Shown piece by piece: positions 28,634-36,199 of a stretch of 64,000 bases of DNA. The notes beneath the pieces were generated by a model. It searched no databases. It worked only from the letters and a program-made list of their open reading frames with translations, and was not told the origin of the DNA. The translations under genes and the position numbers were made by a program. The DNA lies in assembly GCA_030429705.1 (NCBI GenBank), contig JAUIES010000001.1, forward strand, positions 1,364,001-1,428,000, given 5' to 3'. This stretch comes from Phycisphaerae bacterium. Lineage in GTDB: Bacteria > Planctomycetota > Phycisphaerae > Phycisphaerales > UBA1924. Every line of letters begins with the position of its first letter. Position 1 is the stretch's first letter.

Positions 28634-30412
28634 ATGACCGCAATCGACACAAGTCACGACCATCACGACGAGGGCTCGTTCCTCGATCGCAAAGGCATGG
28701 GACTTTGGAGCACAATCTGGGATTGGGCGACCACGGTCGATCATAAAAAGATCGGCATCATGTATCTCTTTGCTGTCCTCACCATGTTCTTCATTGGTGG
28801 TGTTGCAGGTCTCGCCATTCGGGCTGAGTTGCTCGAACCCATGCGAACAAGCGCCGATGGCGCAACCACTGGCGTGATGATCAACTTCGGCTCACCGGTG
28901 CAGGATCCTGACACAGGTGAGATGATTCGCGATTACACCGTCACGCCAAACGCTGCTGGCAACACCTTCAATCGGATGTTCACGCTCCACGGTGCGGTCA
29001 TGGTGTTCATGTTTATCGTGCCGGCGGTGCCCGCGTCTCTTGGCAACTTCTTTCTGCCCATCATGATCGGGGCCAAGGATGTGGCGTTCCCCAAACTGAA
29101 CTTGTTCAGTTGGTATATCTATGTCACCGGGAGCCTTTTTGGTGTCATTGGACTCATATTAGGGGGGGCTGATACCGGGTGGACCTTCTACACGCCCTAT
29201 TCCATTCAGACTGATGCAGACTTCTGGCGCGTCACATTGATGGTGATGGCTGCCTTTATTCTTGGGTTCAGTTCAATCCTGACCGGGCTCAACTTCGTGG
29301 TGACGGTGCACAAGTTGCGGGCACCCGGTGTCGGCTGGTTCGACATGCCCCTGTTCATCTGGGCCATGTACGCCACGAGCATTATTCAGGTTCTCGCGAC
29401 CCCGGTCATCGGCATCACGCTGCTGCTGTTGGTGTTCGAGCGACTCTTCCGCATCGGTATCTTCGACCCATCACTGGGCGGCGACGCGGTTCTCTACCAG
29501 CACTTCTTCTGGTTCTATTCACACCCGGTGGTGTATGTGATGATTCTGCCCGGCATGGGCATTATCTCTGAGTTGCTCGCGGTACACGGCCGCAAGCACA
29601 TCTTCGGCTATCGCGCGATCGCGTTCAGTTCGCTGGGTATCGCTGCGGTGAGTTTCCTCGTCTGGGGTCACCACCTTTTCACCGCCATGAGCCCGCTTGC
29701 TTCGATGGTCTTTAGCGCCTTGACCTTCCTCGTCGCGATCCCGACGGCAATCAAGGTGTTCAACTGGATCGCAACCCTGTACAAGGCTTCGATCGCGCTG
29801 AACACACCGATGCTCTATGCACTCGGATTCCTGTTCTTGTTCTCGATCGGTGGCCTCACTGGTTTGCCCTTGGCTACGCTCGCGACTGACCTCCACCTCC
29901 ACGACTCCTACTTCGTGGTCGCCCACTTCCATTATGTCATGATGGGTGGCACAGTCATCGCCTTCATTGGCGGCTTGCACCACTGGTGGCCCAAGATGTT
30001 CGGCCGCATGTACAACGAGAGGGTCGGCATCATCGCATTCGCGCTCGTGTTTATCGGTTTCAATGTGACCTTCTTCACGCAGTTCTTCCTCGGCACCCAG
30101 GGCATGCCGCGTCGCTATGCCAGTTATGTCGATGAGTTCCAGATCTATCACCAGATCTCGACCTATGGCTCGTGGGTCCTCGGCCTCGGATTCATGCTGC
30201 ACCTTGGCAACTTCATTCACTCCCTGCTCGCCGGGCCGAAAGCCCCGCCAAACCCATGGGGCGGGCTCAGCCTCGAATGGGAAACCGAAAGTCCCCCCTG
30301 TGCACACAATTTCCATCATGAACCGCTGATCAAGCACGGCCCGTACGACTTTGAAACCGTCGTTCCGCCGCACTGCAGCGAACAAGATTTCCCCCTGCCC
30401 AAGCAGCACTGA
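28634..30412 (+). CDS. ctaD: Cytochrome c oxidase subunit I, A2-type
   Basis: A 592-residue catalytic subunit of the heme-copper oxidase. The low-spin heme histidine is in FTLHGAVM (H119), CuB ligands are H297 and H346-347 ([10 protein letters not shown]), and the last pair is H431 and H433 in [10 protein letters not shown]. The helix VI motif is YSHPVVY (295-301) rather than GHPEV. By the standard classification, YSHP instead of the glutamate marks the A2 subfamily, as in Rhodothermus marinus caa3. The cross-linking tyrosine (Y301) is kept. GGAGGT lies upstream of the ATG. A short His-rich N-terminus ([10 protein letters not shown]) precedes the first helix. Confidence 0.96.
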   Translation: MTAIDTSHDHHDEGSFLDRKGMGLWSTIWDWATTVDHKKIGIMYLFAVLTMFFIGGVAGLAIRAELLEPMRTSADGATTGVMINFGSPVQDPDTGEMIRDYTVTPNAAGNTFNRMFTLHGAVMVFMFIVPAVPASLGNFFLPIMIGAKDVAFPKLNLFSWYIYVTGSLFGVIGLILGGADTGWTFYTPYSIQTDADFWRVTLMVMAAFILGFSSILTGLNFVVTVHKLRAPGVGWFDMPLFIWAMYATSIIQVLATPVIGITLLLLVFERLFRIGIFDPSLGGDAVLYQHFFWFYSHPVVYVMILPGMGIISELLAVHGRKHIFGYRAIAFSSLGIAAVSFLVWGHHLFTAMSPLASMVFSALTFLVAIPTAIKVFNWIATLYKASIALNTPMLYALGFLFLFSIGGLTGLPLATLATDLHLHDSYFVVAHFHYVMMGGTVIAFIGGLHHWWPKMFGRMYNERVGIIAFALVFIGFNVTFFTQFFLGTQGMPRRYASYVDEFQIYHQISTYGSWVLGLGFMLHLGNFIHSLLAGPKAPPNPWGGLSLEWETESPPCAHNFHHEPLIKHGPYDFETVVPPHCSEQDFPLPKQH

Positions 30413-30426
30413 TCCGGAGTACCACG

Positions 30427-31110
30427 ATGAGCACCATCAACGCCCATCACACACCTGGCGCCAAACCGATGCGCTGGGAAACATACAAGCACGAACACCA
30501 TTGGCGCACCGCGGCCGATGAGTTCGATGCCGCCAAACTCGGCATGTGGCTGTTCCTGACGACAGAAGTCCTCCTCTTCGGCGGCATCTTCTGTGCGTAC
30601 GCCATCTTCCGCATGATGTACCCCGAAGCATTTACCAACGGGTCAAGTTACCTCGATTGGCGCATCGGGCTGATCAATACCATCGTGCTGCTGATCTCTT
30701 CGTTTACGGTCGCGATGAGCGTGCGCTGCGCCCAGCTCAACCAGCAATTCTGGCTCAAGGCCAACCTGATCATTACGCTGATCTGCGCCGCTCTCTTCGT
30801 CGTGATCAAACTCACCTTTGAGTACATTCCCAAGCTCAGCCAAGGCAAGGCACCGGGCACCTGGTTCAGTTACCCCTACGCGCATCATCCCGAAGAGCCG
30901 ATCTGGTGGGGCATCTATTACGCCGGCACGGGCATCCACGCTCTCCATGTGTTCATCGGGGCAGGGCTGCTCATCTGGGTCCTGGTTCGTTCATTCAAGG
31001 GTATCTATGGCCCAAAGAACTACACCATGGTCGAAACCTCAGGCCTGTACTGGCACCTCGTTGACCTTGTCTGGATCTTCCTCTTCCCCCTCCTGTACCT
31101 CATTCACTGA
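30427..31110 (+). CDS. ctaE: Cytochrome c oxidase subunit III
   Basis: A 227-residue subunit III with about five helices. Diagnostic stretches are KLGMWLFLTTEVLLFGGIF (LFLxxExxxF pattern), GIHALHVFIGAGLLI (family motif HxxHVxxG) and SGLYWHLVDLVWIFLFPLLY, the near-invariant C-terminal end. It stabilises subunit I and proton uptake. The hydrophilic N-terminus is rich in His (NAHHTPGAKP, KHEHHWR). A GGAG ribosome binding site precedes the ATG. It sits 14 bases after ctaD. Confidence 0.96.
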   Translation: MSTINAHHTPGAKPMRWETYKHEHHWRTAADEFDAAKLGMWLFLTTEVLLFGGIFCAYAIFRMMYPEAFTNGSSYLDWRIGLINTIVLLISSFTVAMSVRCAQLNQQFWLKANLIITLICAALFVVIKLTFEYIPKLSQGKAPGTWFSYPYAHHPEEPIWWGIYYAGTGIHALHVFIGAGLLIWVLVRSFKGIYGPKNYTMVETSGLYWHLVDLVWIFLFPLLYLIH

Positions 31111-31124
31111 TCTGGAGCACACGC

Positions 31125-31847
31125 ATGAGCCACGACGCAACTGCTCAGTTTAATCCGCTTGACCCGCACGGCCATCACGACCATGACCACGAAGGTCACA
31201 TCGTTGTCGATTGGAAGATCCTCCTCGGCATCCTGATGGCCTTGCTGTTTTTTACACTGTTGACTGTGTCGGCAGCAAACTTTGAGAAATGGATTGCAGC
31301 CGAGTTTGATGTGGTGATCCCCAACTGGGTCAATGTCATGGTTGCCATGAGCATCGCCACGGTGAAGGCAACGCTGGTGTGCGCGTTCTTCATGCAGTTG
31401 TTCTATGACAAGTTCCTCAACACGGTCATCATGTTGTTCTGCTTGCTCGCACTCGGCTTGTTTCTCGGATTCAGCGCACTCGATCTCGGCGGCCGCGGCC
31501 GGGTGAACGACTTCATCGCTGCTCCAATCGTGCTCGGCGGCAACTCCGAAACTGCAGGCATGCAGTCGGTCCTTGGTTCGGTCCCCAACAAGAAAACGAA
31601 TTTGCTGACCCAAATCGAGTTCGCGAAGCAGACCTATATCGAAGAGCATGGCCAGGAAGCGTGGGACCAGCACAACGCCGAACTCGAAGCCAAGCATGGA
31701 CATCATGGGTCACATCCTGTGAGCGATGCCAATCGGTCCATTCCCACGCACGGCATCACGCCGGATCTGTACAGCACCACCGAACCAAACCACGACGGGC
31801 ACACTTCGCATGACGATCCTGCACATGACGAGGATGATGGGCACTAG
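31125..31847 (+). CDS. ctaF: Cytochrome c oxidase subunit IV-like protein with His-rich ends
   Basis: A 240-residue protein whose central ~100 residues fit the prokaryotic subunit IV family: three helices, starting VDWKILLGILMALLFFTLLT (cut) and including AMSIATVKATLVCAFFMQL, the most conserved part. The N-terminus (DPHGHHDHDHEGH) and a C-terminal ~100-residue extension (KHGHHGSHP, HDGHTSHDDPAHDEDDGH) are strongly His/Asp-rich, making the protein about twice the usual size. GGAG lies upstream of the ATG. Its role in the oxidase is accessory; the tails might bind metal. Confidence 0.88.
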   Translation: MSHDATAQFNPLDPHGHHDHDHEGHIVVDWKILLGILMALLFFTLLTVSAANFEKWIAAEFDVVIPNWVNVMVAMSIATVKATLVCAFFMQLFYDKFLNTVIMLFCLLALGLFLGFSALDLGGRGRVNDFIAAPIVLGGNSETAGMQSVLGSVPNKKTNLLTQIEFAKQTYIEEHGQEAWDQHNAELEAKHGHHGSHPVSDANRSIPTHGITPDLYSTTEPNHDGHTSHDDPAHDEDDGH

Positions 31848-31871
31848 CCCGCGAGACAAATCGGTGACGCT

Positions 31872-32732
31872 GTGAGGCGGTCGCGCACCATCGCGTGGGC
31901 AGTCGTTGTTGTTTCTGTGGCGACCACACTTTTTGGCGGCTGGACGCTTGCCAATCGCATCCACCAGTTCAATCTGGACAACCCGCGTAACGAGCCGTAC
32001 TTCCTGCCGGTGACCGTGCCGCAGTTCGCGTACAAGGATCGCGTGGTCAATATCACCAACATCCTCGACGACGAAGGCAAAGGCGAGATACGCGTGGAGT
32101 ACGGCGATGATCTCGCAGCAATTCCAATCGGCGTGCCGAACACACTTGATCTGCCTGGTCTCGCTCGGCATTCAGATTGGCTCGGCGTGTTCTTTGTTGG
32201 TGAACCAGAAGGCCGAAAGTTTGAAGAGTACAAAGCGGCGGTCGATGCGGGGGAGATTGAACCTCGTCTGATTATCGTCTCGCGGCATCTCAACCCAGGG
32301 ATCGATGACAGCGCTTTCGGACTTGAGGTGGATGCATCCAGCCGAGAGCGCGGCGAGACCATGCGCAAACGATGGACATTCGGATTCCTCGTCTTTGAAC
32401 CCGAAGGTGGCTTCAGCCAGCGCGAACTCAAGTATCCCGAGAGCACCCGATCATTCGAAGGTCGTTCGCAGGCAGCGATGCTCGCGGGGAAGCCCCAGCC
32501 AGTGCGCGATCCGAATGAACTGCAGGAAGACACTTGGGAGTGGTACGCAGCGTTGCAGGTCATCCCATCAGGCAAAGCCCCGGCGCGATCATTCAAGCAG
32601 AGCGCGCTCGCTCAGTCAGGCTGGGCCTTCCCGGTGACAGCCGTCGGAATCCTCGGCCTCATCCTCGGGCTCGGGTGGGCAGTGCTGCCAAGCCCGAAAG
32701 CTCGATGGGAATCGACAGACACGACAGTGTGA
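31872..32732 (+). CDS. Unrecognised two-helix membrane protein at the end of the respiratory operon
   Basis: A 286-residue protein that I do not recognise. A GTG start is used (MRRSRTIAWA). There is an N-terminal transmembrane helix around residues 7-30, a long periplasm-sized soluble domain (31-~240) with no cysteines or CXXC, and a second helix near 250-272 before a short polar tail. The soluble part holds themes such as YFLPVTVPQFAYKDRVVNITN and RWTFGFLVFEPEGGF, given here only as short excerpts. It follows ctaF by 24 bases, so it is probably the last gene of the operon, and could be an oxidase assembly or stability factor. It converges with rho. Confidence 0.75.
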   Translation: MRRSRTIAWAVVVVSVATTLFGGWTLANRIHQFNLDNPRNEPYFLPVTVPQFAYKDRVVNITNILDDEGKGEIRVEYGDDLAAIPIGVPNTLDLPGLARHSDWLGVFFVGEPEGRKFEEYKAAVDAGEIEPRLIIVSRHLNPGIDDSAFGLEVDASSRERGETMRKRWTFGFLVFEPEGGFSQRELKYPESTRSFEGRSQAAMLAGKPQPVRDPNELQEDTWEWYAALQVIPSGKAPARSFKQSALAQSGWAFPVTAVGILGLILGLGWAVLPSPKARWESTDTTV

Positions 32733-32776
32733 AACATTGATGCCGGTACTGGGCGAGCACCAACATCGCTCAGAGG

Positions 32777-33982
32777 TCACGCCGACCCAACAAGTTGGGC
32801 GTTGGTCTCAAACCGAGCGAGAGCCGCCAACAACTGCTCAATTTGCTGCGGCGGCGGCATGGTCAGCATCCGCCGGCGCAACGCAGTAATCGTGCTCAGC
32901 GTTTTTTCGTCGAGCAATAGGTTCTCTTTGCGCGTGCCACTGGCAGCGAGATCCATCGCAGGGAACAGTCGGCGATCAGCAACCCGGCGATCAAGGATCA
33001 ACTCCATATTGCCTGTGCCCTTGAACTCTTCGAAAATCACCTGATCGCCCTGGCTGCCGGTGTCAATCAGACATGTGGCAATGATCGTCAGGCTACCCGC
33101 TTCTTCTGTGTTTCGAGCCGATCCGAAGATCGTCTTCGGCACTTCCAGTGCTTTTGAATCGATGCCACCCGACATGGTTCGTCCGCTGCTCGAGTGCTTC
33201 CGGCTTCGGTTGAACGCTCTTCCCAGCCTCGTCAATGAATCCAGAAACACGACGACATGCTTACCCGCTTCGACCATGCGCCGACAGCGTTCCATTGCAA
33301 GAAGCGAAATCTGGATGTGTCGCTCGACATCGTGGTCATTGCTCGATGCCATGATCGTGACACGATCTTGCGCCCATGGGTGATCCCACACACCATCCGG
33401 ACCGGGTCGCACGAAAGTCCGTCGAAAGTCGGTGACTTCTTCTGGGCGCTCATCCACCAACAGCATGAACACGGTGACATCCTCGTGGTTTGTGAGGACA
33501 GCGGTTGCCATGTCTTTGAGGAGGGTTGTCTTCCCGGCCTTGGGCGGACTTACGATCAATGCTCGTTGTCCACGACCGATCGGGCAAAACAGGTCAACCA
33601 AGCGACAGGCGGGCGGGCAACCGGGATACTCAAGCGTGAGCCGAGGCTGCGGATCGATCGAGGTCAAGTCCTCAAACCGAATGCGATCTTTGAATGTTTG
33701 CGGGTCCATGCCCTCGATCTTGAGGATCGTCTCGACAACGGGTCTGGGTTCGCGCGGGCCGTTGTTGCCTCGTCCGCCTCGGCGTCTTCGTCGAGGCTTG
33801 CGTTGCCCGACTTCCACAGTCACCTCAAGCCCATGGCGCAGGTCAAATTCCTGCCCAAGTGCGACTGGCACAAATGGGTCGTCGGTTCGTTCAAGCAGTG
33901 TTGCATCAGGCGCGAGTTGGCGGACGCGCCCTTCAGCGCGCTCCGGCCACTCGAGGATGCCGGTCATGGTCGTCGTACACAT
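32777..33982 (-). CDS. rho: Transcription termination factor Rho
   Basis: A 401-residue hexameric RNA helicase that ends transcription. The C-terminal ATPase shows Walker A SPPKAGKTT (145-153), LLVDERPEEVTDFRR (Walker B and following), the Q/R-loop region and GTGNMELILDRRVADRR. The protein begins at the cold-shock RNA-binding domain (GILEWPERAEGRVRQ corresponds to the GVLE segment of E. coli Rho), so the ~47-residue N-terminal helical domain is absent. An Arg-rich loop (RKPRRRRRGGRGNN, residues 61-74) is inserted inside the RNA-binding domain. The start could also be the ATG at 33967; neither has a strong ribosome binding site. It is divergent from ptsI. Confidence 0.94.
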   Translation of the reverse strand: MCTTTMTGILEWPERAEGRVRQLAPDATLLERTDDPFVPVALGQEFDLRHGLEVTVEVGQRKPRRRRRGGRGNNGPREPRPVVETILKIEGMDPQTFKDRIRFEDLTSIDPQPRLTLEYPGCPPACRLVDLFCPIGRGQRALIVSPPKAGKTTLLKDMATAVLTNHEDVTVFMLLVDERPEEVTDFRRTFVRPGPDGVWDHPWAQDRVTIMASSNDHDVERHIQISLLAMERCRRMVEAGKHVVVFLDSLTRLGRAFNRSRKHSSSGRTMSGGIDSKALEVPKTIFGSARNTEEAGSLTIIATCLIDTGSQGDQVIFEEFKGTGNMELILDRRVADRRLFPAMDLAASGTRKENLLLDEKTLSTITALRRRMLTMPPPQQIEQLLAALARFETNAQLVGSA

Positions 33983-34174
33983 GAGAATTTCAGAATCAGG
34001 GACGCGTCAAACCCGCACAATCGGATCTTCGGCGACCACGAGCCGAGGACGAGGTCTCCCGCTGTAGTGTCCCCCGGCACCAGATTGGAGCAGGTTTGCA
34101 GCGACAAGTCAAGTTCTGTTTCATTTCTCGGCGCTCTTCATCGTCCGCTAAGATACCCCCTTGGACAACAACGC

Positions 34175-35941
34175 ATGAAAACCATCAAGGGCATCAAGGT
34201 GGCACCCGGCATCGCGATTGGACGCGCTTTCGTCATCGACGAAGTCGCGTTGCCGCGTGTTCGCCGACGAAAGATCGATCCCGTCGCCGTACGGGACGAA
34301 CTCGTTCGATTCGAACAGGCCCGGAAAGAGGCGATCGCCGAACTGAACCGCGTCCATGCCCACGCCAGAGAGGAAATGGGCGAAGATCCCGCTCGGGTCT
34401 TTCTGTTTCATATTGGCATGCTCAATGACCCGGCCATGCTCGAGCCGATCCGCAAGAAGATTGAAGACGATCTGCTCAGCCCGGAATATGCGTCGGCTGA
34501 AGTCATCAAATCGTGGATTCAACGATTTCAGAAGATGCACGAGCCTGCGTTTTCCACAAAAATAAACGACCTCGTCGATCTTGCCAATCGCCTCATCGGA
34601 GCGCTCATCGGACGCAAACTGATCGAGTTTGACGAGCAACCGGATGGACAGGCGATCGTGATTGCCCACGAACTGACTCCAAGCCAGACGATTGCATTCG
34701 ATCGATCCCGCATTCTGGGTCTGGCGACAGAGTTGGGCGGCCCGACCAGCCACACGGCGATCGTCGCTCGCGCTCTTGGTCTCCCGGGTGTTGTCGGTGC
34801 GGGTGAACTGCGTACACAAGTCGATGATGGCGACCTGCTCATCGTCGATGGTGATCGAGGCCGCATCATCATCGACCCCGACGAGGAAACGGTCGAGCAT
34901 TATCGCGGGCTCATGCAACAAGCGCAGGAGTTTGACCGATCACTCGTCGAATTGGCACGCTTGCCGTCGGTCACCACGGATGGCGTGGAAATCGAACTCC
35001 TCGGCAATATCGAGTTTCCGGACGAAGCGTCCAATGTCGCCGAACGAGGTGGCACCGGCGTCGGGCTTTATCGCACCGAATTCCTGTACCTCGGGACCGA
35101 TCATGATCCCACCGAAAACGAGCACTTCGAAGCGTACAAGCGGTGTATCGAGCGCCTCGATGGACAGTCGCTCACCATCCGTACTTTCGATCTCGGTGCA
35201 GACAAGTACACCCAGATGCGCAGCGAAAAGCCCGAGCGAAATCCATTTCTGGGTCAGCGATCGATTCGTCACAGCCTTGCCAACCTGCCAATGTTTCGTA
35301 CGCAACTCCGAGCGATCCTCCGTGCGTCCGCACTGGGTCCGGTTCGCATCATGCTGCCGCTCGTGACGAGTGTGCATGAGTTTCGGCAAACGCGGTATCT
35401 CATTCGAGATGCCATGGAAGACCTCGATGATCTGGGCATTTCGTATGATCCGTTGATCAAGGTCGGCATCATGGTTGAGGTACCCGCAGCGGTCATGCTG
35501 GCGGACGCATTCGCTCGCGAGGTCGATTTCTTCAGTATCGGAACAAACGACCTTGTGCAGTACACGCTTGCGGTCGATAGAACCAACGAACGGGTTGCGG
35601 CGCTCTATCAGCCGGCCCATCCGGCAGTGCTCAAGATGATTCGGATGGTGGTTCGTGCCGCTCGATCCAAAAAGATCCCAGTTTCCTGTTGCGGCGAGGC
35701 GGCGGGTGATCTCGAGTATGTCCCATTGCTGATCGGGCTCGGCGTGCGTACGCTCTCGGTGACGCCTTCCGGCATCCCACTTGTCAAGCGATTGGTACGG
35801 AGTGTGTCGATACACCAGTGTGAACGGCTCGCTAAAAAGGCGATCCAGTTCGATTCGGAACTCGAAGCCGGAGCATTCCTCCGGGATCGAGTCAGGAAGA
35901 TCGTTCCCGAGGCCTTTGAAGGGCGTGCCGGAGAAGACTGA
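34175..35941 (+). CDS. ptsI: PTS enzyme I, phosphoenolpyruvate-protein phosphotransferase
   Basis: A 588-residue enzyme I, which transfers phosphate from PEP to HPr. The phosphorylated histidine is in GGPTSHTAIVAR (H193). The PEP-binding TIM barrel has GVGLYRTEFLYLG, TIRTFDLGADK, NPFLGQRSIR, KVGIMVEVPAAV, DFFSIGTNDLVQYTLAVDR and VSCCGEAAGD with the active-site cysteine. Length matches E. coli EI (575). The start at 34175 opens with KGIKVAPGIAIGRAF as in the family; the open frame upstream is antisense to rho and is not coding. No ptsH or sugar EII lies in the window, so it may serve a regulatory (nitrogen-type) PTS. Confidence 0.95.
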   Translation: MKTIKGIKVAPGIAIGRAFVIDEVALPRVRRRKIDPVAVRDELVRFEQARKEAIAELNRVHAHAREEMGEDPARVFLFHIGMLNDPAMLEPIRKKIEDDLLSPEYASAEVIKSWIQRFQKMHEPAFSTKINDLVDLANRLIGALIGRKLIEFDEQPDGQAIVIAHELTPSQTIAFDRSRILGLATELGGPTSHTAIVARALGLPGVVGAGELRTQVDDGDLLIVDGDRGRIIIDPDEETVEHYRGLMQQAQEFDRSLVELARLPSVTTDGVEIELLGNIEFPDEASNVAERGGTGVGLYRTEFLYLGTDHDPTENEHFEAYKRCIERLDGQSLTIRTFDLGADKYTQMRSEKPERNPFLGQRSIRHSLANLPMFRTQLRAILRASALGPVRIMLPLVTSVHEFRQTRYLIRDAMEDLDDLGISYDPLIKVGIMVEVPAAVMLADAFAREVDFFSIGTNDLVQYTLAVDRTNERVAALYQPAHPAVLKMIRMVVRAARSKKIPVSCCGEAAGDLEYVPLLIGLGVRTLSVTPSGIPLVKRLVRSVSIHQCERLAKKAIQFDSELEAGAFLRDRVRKIVPEAFEGRAGED

Positions 35942-36166
35942 ACGGGTTTTGTACCTGTTCTACTCGGGTTCAAGAAATATGACGGGTGAGTGTGCGCCGT
36001 TTGGCGGCTGCACTCAGCGACAAGATATTCGGCCATTCGCCGACGCTTCGGGCAAGTTCCCGATCCGGCGACTGCAACTCATCAGCGAACCGAACGGTGG
36101 TTCGCGTTCAACGCCGAGGCGGTCAACGCTGGCGTTTGTAGCCGAATCTTGGCAGCCCCGTCCTGT

Positions 36167-36183
36167 GCCCGCGTTGCGCGGGC
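36167..36183 (+). promoter_or_regulatory. Leader hairpin just before the RNase E/G ribosome binding site
   Basis: A perfect 7-bp stem (GCCCGCG / CGCGGGC) with loop TTG ends 16 bases before the ATG at 36200. The ribosome binding site GAGGA (36185-36189) begins one base after the stem. It lies at the end of a 258-base leader region (35942-36199) with no other gene. Such a structure could limit initiation or be a cleavage target of the encoded nuclease; this is inference. Confidence 0.45.
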
Positions 36184-36199
36184 TGAGGATATCGCCATC

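Noticed and set aside
33257-34174. Long in-frame extension upstream of ptsI
   Set aside because: It runs antisense through rho, and the family start of enzyme I is at the ATG 34175.
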